Shown: positions 1 to 7,410 of the stretch, one piece after another
Numbering within the stretch: position 1 is the first letter of the stretch
How the letters are laid out: each line of letters starts with the position of its first letter
Assembly: GCF_007570865.1 (NCBI RefSeq)
Contig: NZ_VLPS01000001.1
Coordinates: 806,001-870,000, forward strand
Length of the DNA: 64,000 bases
Direction of reading: 5' to 3'
Source of the DNA: Atlantibacter subterraneus
GTDB taxonomy: Bacteria > Pseudomonadota > Gammaproteobacteria > Enterobacterales > Enterobacteriaceae
The notes under the pieces: model-generated
What the model was told of the DNA's origin: nothing
Databases searched by the model: none
What the model saw: the letters and a program-made list of their open reading frames with translations, nothing else
Position numbers and translations under genes: made by a program

Positions 1-5
1 CGCCC

Positions 6-605
6 ATGTTTATCGATAATCCGGACTTCAAACCTTACATCCGCCTTGTGCCGGCAGAGGGTGTCCACGAGTGGATACATGCCGCGATACTGAGCGAAGA
101 AGGTACCCTGCATAACCCTGACCATTTTCATTTACTGGAAGCTGACATCGTATTCATGTGGGCTTCGAATGCATTCGCGAAGAAGGGGCGCGCAGTACTG
201 GGCCAGTGCGAAGAGGTAATGATGCGCGCTGGTGGCTGGCAAAAGGCCCGAATGGAACAGCAGATGTACGAATGGTTCGGACGCATCCCGGATTTCATTA
301 TCACCCTGGCTGCCGATTACTGCGCCCAATGTTCCGATCTGGAGTTCTGCGCGCTGGTAGAGCATGAGCTGTACCACATTGCACAGGAAACCGATGAATT
401 CGGCGCGCCGAAGTTCTACCGGGACAGTGGATTACCCAAACTGAAACTGCGCGGCCACGATGTGGAAGAGTTCATTGGCGTCGTTCGCCGCTACGGTGCC
501 AGTCACGATGTGCAACAGTTGGTTAACGCAGCAAACAGGCCTGCGGAAGTGGCCCATCTCAATATCGCCAGAGCATGTGGAACCTGCTTGCTGAAACTGG
601 CTTGA
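6..605 (+). CDS. putative phage metallopeptidase
   Basis: This 199-residue protein carries a HELYH zinc-binding motif (HExxH type) at about residue 120, followed by an aspartate/glutamate-rich stretch, as in the putative metallopeptidase domain found next to phage terminase genes. Cysteines at about residues 107-116 (CAQC and a further Cys) could bind a second metal. The ATG lies 5 bases from the window edge, so a longer N-terminus cannot be excluded. It sits 32 bases upstream of the terminase small subunit, in the same late transcript. Its substrate is unknown. Confidence 0.75.
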   Translation: MFIDNPDFKPYIRLVPAEGVHEWIHAAILSEEGTLHNPDHFHLLEADIVFMWASNAFAKKGRAVLGQCEEVMMRAGGWQKARMEQQMYEWFGRIPDFIITLAADYCAQCSDLEFCALVEHELYHIAQETDEFGAPKFYRDSGLPKLKLRGHDVEEFIGVVRRYGASHDVQQLVNAANRPAEVAHLNIARACGTCLLKLA

Positions 606-637
606 TTACCTGGACTGACCTGGACGAATGGTGAATT

Positions 638-1117
638 ATGGCGGCTCTAAAAAATGATGTAAAAGCCTATATAGTTCAGTCGCTTGCGTGCTTCGGTAGC
701 CCCTCTCAGGTTGTTGAGTCTGTCCAGGCAGAATTTCAGGTAAAAATTACCCGCCAGCAGGTCGAAGCCTACGACCCCACGAAGGCCAGCGGCAAGGCGT
801 TAGCCGCCCGATGGGTGGAAATGTTCAACGCCACCCGCACCCGTTTCCAGAACGAGATCGCCGACATCCCGATCGCCAACAAGGCGTACCGGCTGCGTGC
901 GCTCGACCGAATGATGACGAAGGCCGAGACAATGCGGAATATGGCGCTGGCAGCGTCACTGATTGAGCAGGCTGCAAAAGAGTGTGGTGATGCTTACACC
1001 AACAAACATAAATTCGAGCATTCCGGGCCGAACGGTGGCGCTATCCAGACGATCACCATGAGCAAAGAGGAATACAAATCCGCAAGGCAGGAGATGATGG
1101 AGGATGACGACTGCTGA
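638..1117 (+). CDS. terminase small subunit-like protein (DUF2280)
   Basis: This 159-residue protein resembles the DUF2280 family, which lies directly upstream of large terminases in lambdoid siphophages and is taken to be the DNA-recognising small terminase. The N-terminal half (about residues 5-50) looks like a helix-turn-helix region, and the C-terminus is acidic (ends EDDDC). Its last 14 bases overlap the start of the large terminase gene, which suggests translational coupling. The role is inferred from family and position. Confidence 0.75.
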   Translation: MAALKNDVKAYIVQSLACFGSPSQVVESVQAEFQVKITRQQVEAYDPTKASGKALAARWVEMFNATRTRFQNEIADIPIANKAYRLRALDRMMTKAETMRNMALAASLIEQAAKECGDAYTNKHKFEHSGPNGGAIQTITMSKEEYKSARQEMMEDDDC

Positions 1118-2582
1118 GCAAAAGGCATTTGCCCGTAAGGTCGAATGTGAAGAGGATGGACTGTATTACGCCCGCTACTTCTTCAAGCAGCGCACCGGCG
1201 GCAAGATGATTGTCGCACCACATCACAAAGTTATTCAGCAGACGCTGAACCGAGTTATAGATGGCGAGATAAAACGGCTTGTCATTAACGTTCCACCTGG
1301 TTACACCAAAACCGAGCTGGCTACCATTAACATGATGGGACGGGGGCTGGCGCTGAACCGGCGCGCCCGGTTTATGCACCTGTCATACTCCCACCAGCTG
1401 GCGCTACTGAACTCATCGACTGCACGCGGCATGGTCAAATCCCAGGCCTACCAGTCAATGTGGCCGATGGCGCTGCGTGACGACGCCGACAGTAAGGCGA
1501 TGTGGTGGAACGAATACGGTGGTGGGGTTTACGCGTCGTCAGCTGCCGGGCAGGTTACCGGTTTTCGTGCCGGACACATGGAGCCTGGCTGGCAGGGTGC
1601 GCTGATTATTGATGACCCGGTAAAGCCTGATGATGCCTACAGTGAGACAGTACGCGATGGTGTGAATAACCGCTTTAACGAAACCATCAAATCACGTCTG
1701 GCTGTAGAAACGACGCCGATGATTGTGATTATGCAGCGCATCCACTACCACGACCTCAGTGGATACCTGCTGCGCGGTGGCTCCGGTGAAAAGTGGCACC
1801 ACCTTAATCTGCCTGTGATTATCGATAACAGCCAGGCGTATTCGGCGCAATACCCGGAAAACACTCACGCTATCCCGATTGAGCACGGCCTGCCTGATGG
1901 CTGGCTCTGGCCGTTCAAGCACAACGAATCGCATCGCGTGTCGTTGTTCTCGCACCGGCGAACTGCTGAGGCGCAGTACATGCAGAAGCCCCGCAAATTT
2001 AACGCAGAGGGCGCACTGTGGACTGAGGCGATGATTAGCGCCGCGCGCGATCTGCAGATCCGCTTTGATAAGGTTCGTACGGTTATCGCGATTGACCCGC
2101 AGGCCACGAACAGCGATGAAAGCGACGAAACCGGGATTGTGGCCGCCAGCGCATACGGTGCTGGTGATAAAAAACAGTTCTCTGTGGATGGCGATTACAG
2201 CGCCAAATACTCACCGGCTGGCTGGGCTAAAAAGGCTATGTGGGCCTACGAAGAGCATGGTGCTGATGCGATTGTCATCGAAACGAACCAGGGCGGCGAT
2301 ATGGCGGAGGAAACACTGCGTAACGCCGGGTTCAAAGGCCGCATTATTCGTGTTCATGCCAATAAAGGTAAATTCGCCCGCGCCGAACCGATATCCGCGC
2401 TCTACGAACAGGGGCGCGTAGCTCATCACGGCAATCTCTATCTACTGGAAAACCAGCTAATGGAATACGTGCCCGCCACCGCCAAAAAGTCACCCGACCG
2501 GCTGGATGCCGCTGTGTATGCGCTGACCGAACTCGGCGGGGCGCAGGCAATTGGCATGATGATCCCGAAACGCCTCAGATAA
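1104..2582 (+). CDS. terminase large subunit
   Basis: This is the ATP-driven DNA-packaging motor and headful/cos nuclease, 492 residues. The N-terminal ATPase shows a Walker A-like PPGYTKTE at about residues 64-71 and a Walker B followed by Asp-Asp (LIIDDP) at about 166-171. The C-terminal RNase H-like nuclease starts at about residue 330 with the metal-binding AIDPQ, followed by an acidic DESDE stretch. Length and domain order are normal for the family. It overlaps the small terminase gene and is followed 14 bases later by the portal gene. Confidence 0.92.
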   Translation: MTTAEQKAFARKVECEEDGLYYARYFFKQRTGGKMIVAPHHKVIQQTLNRVIDGEIKRLVINVPPGYTKTELATINMMGRGLALNRRARFMHLSYSHQLALLNSSTARGMVKSQAYQSMWPMALRDDADSKAMWWNEYGGGVYASSAAGQVTGFRAGHMEPGWQGALIIDDPVKPDDAYSETVRDGVNNRFNETIKSRLAVETTPMIVIMQRIHYHDLSGYLLRGGSGEKWHHLNLPVIIDNSQAYSAQYPENTHAIPIEHGLPDGWLWPFKHNESHRVSLFSHRRTAEAQYMQKPRKFNAEGALWTEAMISAARDLQIRFDKVRTVIAIDPQATNSDESDETGIVAASAYGAGDKKQFSVDGDYSAKYSPAGWAKKAMWAYEEHGADAIVIETNQGGDMAEETLRNAGFKGRIIRVHANKGKFARAEPISALYEQGRVAHHGNLYLLENQLMEYVPATAKKSPDRLDAAVYALTELGGAQAIGMMIPKRLR

Positions 2583-2596
2583 TTTACGGACCCTGC

Positions 2597-3946
2597 ATGA
2601 ATAAAAATCTTCAGCTGGCTGTCAACCATGCGTTGAACGATGCCAGGCTTGCGCGCGCCCGTATGATGGCCGCCAATCCAACCATGGGACTGGATTCAAA
2701 GCGCAGTACAGCGTGGTGCGAGTACGGATTCAAAGACGACATTACCTTCGATGACCTCTACAGCCTGTACCGGCGTGGCGGTATTGCCCATGGCGCGGTC
2801 AAAAAGCTGATCGGCGCGTGCTGGCAAAGCAACCCGGAAATTATCGAAGGCGATGAGCAGGACGAGACCCGCAAGGAAACAGCCTGGGAACGGAAGGCAA
2901 AGACTGTGTTAACGCATCGCTTCTGGCGTTCGTTTGCCGATGCCGATTTACGGCGGCTGGTGGGGCGTTACTCCGGCATTCTGCTGCATGTACGGGACGG
3001 CAAAGACTGGAACCTGCCTGTAACCAGAGGGCGGGGACTGGAGAAAATTACCGTTGCCTGGGCGGGAACAATTAAGGTTAAGGACTGGGATACAGGTCTT
3101 AACTCCCGCACTTACGGCCAGCCGAAAATGTGGCAGTACATCGAGCAACTGGCGAACGGCGCCATCCGGCGCGTGGACGTTCATCCGGATCGCGTTTTTA
3201 TCCTGGGTGATTATTCTCCCGACGCTATTGGTTTCCTGGAGCCTGCCTATAACGCTTTCGTCAGCCTGGAGAAGGTGGAAGGCGGTTCAGGTGAATCATT
3301 CCTGAAGAACGCCGCGCGTCAGCTGAGCATCAACTTCGATAAAGAAATCGACTTCAACAATCTGGCATCGCTATATGGCGTAAATGTTGCGGAGCTCCAG
3401 GAAAAATTTAATGAAGTCGCGGTTGAGGTTAACCGGGGTAATGATGCGCTACTGACGACACAGAGCGCAGCTGTCACACCGCTGGTAACCACGGTAGCCG
3501 ACCCCGGCCCGACTTATGACGTAAACCTGCAGACGGCTGCCGCAGCCCTGGACATCCCCACCAAAATCCTCGTTGGCATGCAGACGGGCGAACGTGCCAG
3601 TACCGAAGACCAGCGATACTTCAACGCGCGCTGTCAGTCCCGGCGCGGCGACCTGTCTTTCGACATTGAAGACCTGTGTGACAAGCTGGTGATGCTGGGC
3701 ATTCTCGATCCGGTGCCGCAGAAGACGGTTATCTGGGATGACCTGAATGCCAGCACTGACGCCGAGAAGCTGGCCGCAGCCAAAACGATGGCGGAAATTA
3801 ACAGCGCCTCGATCGCCACCGGTGAACAGCCCTTCACGGGAGAAGAAATCCGCGTCGCTGCCGGGTATGAGGGCTCGCCTGCACCTCTGGGGGAAGACGA
3901 TGAAGAAGAGGAAAACGAAACCTCCGATTCTGCCGGGAAACCTTAA
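2597..3946 (+). CDS. phage portal protein (DUF1073 family)
   Basis: This 449-residue protein resembles DUF1073 portal proteins, which form the dodecameric ring at the capsid vertex through which DNA is packaged. The position between large terminase and MuF head protein supports this. The C-terminus is very acidic (GEDDEEEEN). Some databases name the family after an anti-CBASS nuclease, Acb1; I saw no reason to call this copy Acb1. The last 47 bases overlap the next gene in another frame. Confidence 0.85.
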   Translation: MNKNLQLAVNHALNDARLARARMMAANPTMGLDSKRSTAWCEYGFKDDITFDDLYSLYRRGGIAHGAVKKLIGACWQSNPEIIEGDEQDETRKETAWERKAKTVLTHRFWRSFADADLRRLVGRYSGILLHVRDGKDWNLPVTRGRGLEKITVAWAGTIKVKDWDTGLNSRTYGQPKMWQYIEQLANGAIRRVDVHPDRVFILGDYSPDAIGFLEPAYNAFVSLEKVEGGSGESFLKNAARQLSINFDKEIDFNNLASLYGVNVAELQEKFNEVAVEVNRGNDALLTTQSAAVTPLVTTVADPGPTYDVNLQTAAAALDIPTKILVGMQTGERASTEDQRYFNARCQSRRGDLSFDIEDLCDKLVMLGILDPVPQKTVIWDDLNASTDAEKLAAAKTMAEINSASIATGEQPFTGEEIRVAAGYEGSPAPLGEDDEEEENETSDSAGKP

Positions 3947-5666
3947 CGATCCCACCGGTGCAGACCGCCTCGAGCGCGGTGCGATTAACGAGTTCGGCAA
4001 ACGGATAAAGCGTATTGCCAAAGCTTACCAGGACATTCTCGACCGTATTCCCGCATCGCCCGCTGTAAACCTTCGCTACACATTCGACCTGGACACCTCA
4101 CTGTTATCAATGCTTCTCAGCAACGCCTCGGTGATTGTTGATGAAATCCTCTTTGGTGGCAGCGAGACCGATTTCTGGTTCTGGCGGGATTATGTCAGGC
4201 AGGGATATCAGCGCGGCACGGCCCAGGAATTTGCCAGCCTGACGCAGCAGTCGCCGGTCTATGCCGCCGGGCGTGAAAGTCTTCAGCAGTTATTGCTGAG
4301 CGACACCTACCAGCGCCGCCTGCTGCTGGTGAGAACCCGGGTGTTTGAGGAGATGAAAAACCTCAGCGCGCGGATGAAATCGGACATGGCGCGCATTCTT
4401 ACCGACGGTATGGGGCGGGGACAGAACCCAAGGGAAATCGCGAAGCGCCTCACCAGCCAGACCGGGATTGAACTCAGCCGGGCTAAGCGTATTGCCCGCA
4501 CGGAAATTCCAACAGCGCTACGCCGCGCCCGGTGGGATGAAACGGATGATGCAGAGGCGGAGTACGGCATTACAACCCGGCTTATGCATCTGTCAGCGTT
4601 CAGCCCGACAACGCGCCGCAAGCATGCGCTTCGCCACGGGCACCTGTACACCACAGAAGAGGTGCGTGACTGGTACAGCATCGACGGTAACGCGATCAAC
4701 TGCTATCTGCCCGACACGGAAGTGCAAGGCAGGTTTGTGGCTGGCTCAAAAAGCTATTACGAGGGGATGGTTGTTAAGCTTGTGACTCGTAGCGGTCGCA
4801 ACCTTACCGTTACCCCTAATCACCCCGTAATGACCGACAGGGGACTGATTGCTGCCAACGAAGTCACGGAAAGAGACAATCTTTTCGCATACGGCAGCAA
4901 TGTCGAAAATACGATTGGGGTAGGTGATTTGCACGACCAGCATGGAGTATCCGCAATTCAGGATGTCTTTAGCTCTTTGGTGGAGTCTGGTCATTCGATC
5001 TTTAGAGGGGTGAGTGCTGTAGATTTCTACGGCGACGGTAGTTCCTGCGATGGAGAGGTCCACATTGTAAGGTCCAATTGGCAACTGCCCGTTGCATGTG
5101 ACACCCATGTGAGCAAGATGCTCGATTATTTCGCTCTCAAACATGCCGACTCTATCAGCGCGTTGGTTCAGGGAGCGTCGTTCTCTGACCTCGTCGGAAT
5201 CGACTTGTCCTCTCCTGACGTTGAGGGCGGCGGCAGTCACCAACCGTCTTTCTTCAGGAGTGGCAATTGCATACCTGTTGATGGCGGCGGTGCTTTTTCC
5301 TCTACGCTCAATCCCGGCAGCCTGAAGTCGTCGTTTAACGGCACCGCGGGAAACTCCAATTACTTTAGAGATGGCCTGCTCAGAGAACCCGGACTTATAG
5401 AGATTGACGATGTTGTCAGTGTCGAGAGGTATTTCTTTAAAGGTCATGTTTACGATCTCGAAGAGATATCAGGCCTTATGATAGCTAATGGAATAATAGC
5501 GAGCAACTGCAAATGCACGCAGGTCGCGGTGCTGGTGGATGCCAGCGGCATACCGCTTAATCCGAACGTTATTGATATGGCTAAAAAGCGCCTGGAGAAA
5601 GCGCAGAAAGCCGGACTCATCGCCAATCATTCACATTGCGACTGCGGTCACCATAAAGCCACTTAA
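3900..5666 (+). CDS. MuF-type minor head protein precursor interrupted by an intein
   Basis: This 588-residue precursor of the capsid minor head (SPP1 gp7 / Mu F-like) protein contains an intein. The ATG at 3900 is chosen because it follows a GGGGGA ribosome site inside the end of the portal gene; an upstream in-frame ATG at 3747 would overlap the portal gene by 200 bases. The N-extein (residues 1-267) contains the MuF region, with an RTEIPTALRRAR segment and KHALRHGHLYTTEE. The intein is residues 268-536. The C-extein begins Cys-Lys-Cys at 5508. Splicing would give a protein of about 319 residues whose rejoined motif N-C-K-C is the conserved cysteine motif of MuF domains. A small Cys/His cluster (HCDCGHH) lies near the C-terminus. 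Confidence 0.9.
   Translation: MKKRKTKPPILPGNLNDPTGADRLERGAINEFGKRIKRIAKAYQDILDRIPASPAVNLRYTFDLDTSLLSMLLSNASVIVDEILFGGSETDFWFWRDYVRQGYQRGTAQEFASLTQQSPVYAAGRESLQQLLLSDTYQRRLLLVRTRVFEEMKNLSARMKSDMARILTDGMGRGQNPREIAKRLTSQTGIELSRAKRIARTEIPTALRRARWDETDDAEAEYGITTRLMHLSAFSPTTRRKHALRHGHLYTTEEVRDWYSIDGNAINCYLPDTEVQGRFVAGSKSYYEGMVVKLVTRSGRNLTVTPNHPVMTDRGLIAANEVTERDNLFAYGSNVENTIGVGDLHDQHGVSAIQDVFSSLVESGHSIFRGVSAVDFYGDGSSCDGEVHIVRSNWQLPVACDTHVSKMLDYFALKHADSISALVQGASFSDLVGIDLSSPDVEGGGSHQPSFFRSGNCIPVDGGGAFSSTLNPGSLKSSFNGTAGNSNYFRDGLLREPGLIEIDDVVSVERYFFKGHVYDLEEISGLMIANGIIASNCKCTQVAVLVDASGIPLNPNVIDMAKKRLEKAQKAGLIANHSHCDCGHHKAT
4746..5447 (-). CDS. antisense homing endonuclease candidate nested in the intein (HTH + EDxHD/Vsr-like nuclease)
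   Basis: This 233-residue protein lies entirely within the intein, on the opposite strand. Residues 9-50 form a Hin/resolvase-like helix-turn-helix (FSEQAISKVIGVSRGAV, then RRLQAAGIERRG). Residues 100-195 look like a PD-(D/E)XK-fold nuclease of the EDxHD/Vsr/DUF559 type: Glu104/Glu106, Asp130 in YNVDLS, Glu141 in VAVEIY, and His146 followed by a basic helix (RMTRLHQRAKDIL) and the strand MLVVQI. Each antisense codon is the exact reverse complement of a sense codon; Met1 pairs with intein His249. The ATG at 5447 is the only upstream ATG after an in-frame stop at 5469-5471. The ribosome site is weak. The function as homing endonuclease is inferred from domains and location. Confidence 0.8.
   Translation of the reverse strand: MTFKEIPLDTDNIVNLYKSGFSEQAISKVIGVSRGAVKRRLQAAGIERRGKSTAAINRYAIATPEERRLVTAAALNVRRGQVDSDEVRERRSLNQRADRVGMFESEIIEHLAHMGVTCNGQLPIGPYNVDLSIAGTTVAVEIYSTHPSKDRMTRLHQRAKDILNCGYSMLVVQITYPNRIFDIAAVCEKIVSFRDFVGSNQSPVGHYGVIRGNGKVATATSHKLNNHPLVIAF
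5478..5506 (-). promoter_or_regulatory. candidate promoter of the antisense endonuclease gene
   Basis: On the minus strand there is TTGCTC (5506-5501), a 17-base spacer, and TATCAT (5483-5478). The -10 matches consensus in 5 of 6 positions and the -35 in 3 of 6. Transcription would start about 25 bases before the ATG at 5447. The whole signal lies within the intein codons for blocks F/G, so it would travel with the element. Strength is unproven. Confidence 0.4.
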
Positions 5667-5681
5667 CCGCGAGAAATCATT

Positions 5682-6947
5682 ATGCCAATGCAAATCAACG
5701 TCACCACGCGGGTGAACAGCAAGTCTATTCGCCGGGAGGTGCACAACGGGCGCGATCATCTGATCCTGCCCAGTTACACGCTGCCGGCCAATGTCGTCAT
5801 GAACGGCGGTCTCTATTCTGCCACTGAAATCGACGCGCACTATGCGGGCCTCGAGGGGACGCTGGCACCGCTCGGTCATCCGCAGGTAAACGGCCAGTTT
5901 GTATCGGCTTTCTCACCTGAAGGGCTAAATGTCGGGTTTATCGGCGCGTGGAACCGCAACGTTAAAAAAGCCGGGAATCGTATCTACCTGGAGAAATGGG
6001 TGGATGTGAACAAGGCCAGCGAATCTGAAGGTGGACGGGAACTCCTCGAGCGCGTGGCAGCCATTGAGCGCGGCGAGGACGTACCGCCAATTCACACCAG
6101 TGTGGCGGTGTTTCTTGACCAGCTCGAACCCAATGAAGAACAGACGGCGCTGGGTGCTGAGTGGGTGGCAAAAATCCACGGCATGGATCACGACGCCATT
6201 CTGTTACATGAAGTCGGCGCTGCCACACCCGAGCAGGGCGTTGGCCTGATGGTGAATGCTGACCTGGCCACACCACTAAAAGCCAACTCTGGTGCGCTGG
6301 TGGGCGAATCCTTCCGGGAGCGTGAACAGCGCCTCGACCGTGCAGCCAAGGCCCGATTCGCCCCCGGCGAGAACGAATATGCCTGGGTGGCTGACTTCAC
6401 CGGGTCGCAGGTGGTGATTATCCGCAACGGCGGCAGCGCCCAGGTGTTCGGCTACACGTCAGAGGGCGGAAAAATCACCTTCGACGACACCGGAACGCCG
6501 GTTGCCCGCCAGGAGTCGTGGGTCACCGTCGTGGCCAACAAAGTTAAATCCCTTTTCACACCGCAGGATAAGCCTGCAACCAACCATCAAACGGAGGGCG
6601 ACATGCCTTTAACCACTGAAGATACTGAACTGCTTCGCAAAATCGTTGGTGAGGCCATCGCCGCTAATAACGACGCGACCATTAAGCCACTGAGCGAAAG
6701 CATTGCAGCAATTCAGACTAACCAGCAGCAGCTCGCTGAGACCCTGACCGCTAACTCCCGTGCCGAAGAAGCAACGAAGCGCGCGGCGGTTGCGAAAGTT
6801 CACGGCGAGATTGTTGCGAACGCGCTGTCAGGTGACGCACTGGATGCGATGTTCAAAAACCTGGGCGAAGCCGCACCACTGGGCACTAACTCCGCGCAGG
6901 CGCAAACCGAAACCGGCGCACCTGATCCGGCCACTTACTTCAAATAA
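5682..6947 (+). CDS. DUF2213 prohead protease with C-terminal scaffold
   Basis: This 421-residue protein has an N-terminal DUF2213-like domain (about residues 1-215), typical of phage proteins placed between the MuF protein and the capsid and thought to be head maturation proteases. The last 114 residues are helical and rich in Ala, Glu and Gln, as in scaffold domains. An in-frame start preceded by a strong ribosome site at 6603 suggests that this region is also made on its own. Catalytic residues were not identified with certainty. Confidence 0.75.
   Translation: MPMQINVTTRVNSKSIRREVHNGRDHLILPSYTLPANVVMNGGLYSATEIDAHYAGLEGTLAPLGHPQVNGQFVSAFSPEGLNVGFIGAWNRNVKKAGNRIYLEKWVDVNKASESEGGRELLERVAAIERGEDVPPIHTSVAVFLDQLEPNEEQTALGAEWVAKIHGMDHDAILLHEVGAATPEQGVGLMVNADLATPLKANSGALVGESFREREQRLDRAAKARFAPGENEYAWVADFTGSQVVIIRNGGSAQVFGYTSEGGKITFDDTGTPVARQESWVTVVANKVKSLFTPQDKPATNHQTEGDMPLTTEDTELLRKIVGEAIAANNDATIKPLSESIAAIQTNQQQLAETLTANSRAEEATKRAAVAKVHGEIVANALSGDALDAMFKNLGEAAPLGTNSAQAQTETGAPDPATYFK
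6603..6947 (+). CDS. nested scaffold protein from an in-frame internal start
   Basis: An ATG at 6603, in frame with the protease gene, follows GGAGG (6593-6597) at a 5-base distance. It would give a separate 114-residue protein starting MPLTTEDTELL and ending at the same stop. The arrangement copies lambda C/Nu3, where protease and scaffold share a C-terminus. The predicted protein is helical with few aromatic residues, as expected for a scaffold. The internal start is visible in the sequence; separate expression is inferred. Confidence 0.6.
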   Translation: MPLTTEDTELLRKIVGEAIAANNDATIKPLSESIAAIQTNQQQLAETLTANSRAEEATKRAAVAKVHGEIVANALSGDALDAMFKNLGEAAPLGTNSAQAQTETGAPDPATYFK

Positions 6948-6958
6948 GGGAAACGCCA

Positions 6959-7399
6959 ATGCCACGTTATCGTCGCGTTAATATCGACGGGGAATCGCTC
7001 TACAAGACGGAAACCCGAAAACTTGCCGCGTCCCTGAATCCGGGGACGTTTGTTGTTATCAATGCCAGCGATCTTTTTGCGCAGGCTTCTGCGCCCGTTG
7101 GACGCATGTATGTGCTGGATTGCGCTTATCACGAAGGTCTGGGCATTACCGATCCGATCCCATCCGGTCATTCGGGTGTGGGTAATTACCTGGAAGAGGG
7201 ACGCGAATTCGCTGTTCGTGTCCCTGCAGGTGCCTATAAAAAAGACCAGCCAATTACGGTTGTTGCAGGTCAGGCTGTTGCCGTGCCTACCGCTGCGGGT
7301 ACCTATCAGGTCATCGGCTACTGCCAGGATGACGTCACCACCACGGCAGTTGACTTCATCCGCATACGCGCGCGCGCTTCCAGCGTGACCGTTGCCTAA
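6959..7399 (+). CDS. putative head decoration/cement protein
   Basis: This 146-residue protein is rich in beta-strand formers and small residues and has no membrane segment. It lies between the protease/scaffold gene and the major capsid gene, where related phages encode a Gp24-like cement or DUF2190-like decoration protein that stabilises the expanded shell. I assign the role mainly by position and composition. It starts 11 bases after the upstream stop. Confidence 0.6.
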   Translation: MPRYRRVNIDGESLYKTETRKLAASLNPGTFVVINASDLFAQASAPVGRMYVLDCAYHEGLGITDPIPSGHSGVGNYLEEGREFAVRVPAGAYKKDQPITVVAGQAVAVPTAAGTYQVIGYCQDDVTTTAVDFIRIRARASSVTVA

Positions 7400-7410
7400 G
7401 GAGAGCATCA

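Larger units (their letters stand above)
4701..5507 (+). mobile_element. 269-residue intein in the MuF head protein
   Basis: Splicing blocks are clear. Cys1 (TGC at 4701) starts block A, CYLPDTEV. Block B, TVTPNHPV, has the TxxH pair Thr38/His41. Block F, HVYDLEE, has Asp252. Block G, ANGIIASN, ends in Asn269 and is followed by Cys+1 at 5508. The penultimate residue is Ser268, where most inteins have His. The central 150 residues of the sense frame contain no LAGLIDADG or HNH motif and look linker-like (Gly/Ser/Asp rich). The same stretch is occupied on the other strand by the nuclease gene at 4746-5447. Insertion is between Asn and Cys of a conserved MuF motif, a typical intein site. Confidence 0.93.

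Noticed and set aside
3747-3899. Longer N-terminus for the MuF protein from an ATG at 3747
   Set aside because: It would overlap the portal gene by 200 bases and adds a Pro/Arg/Ser-rich sequence unlike MuF proteins; the ATG at 3900 has a ribosome site.
2597-3946. Anti-CBASS nuclease Acb1 as the function of the portal-position gene
   Set aside because: The name attaches to the family in some databases, but the full-length protein and its place between terminase and MuF genes fit a portal. I saw no convincing pair of HxT/HxS catalytic motifs.
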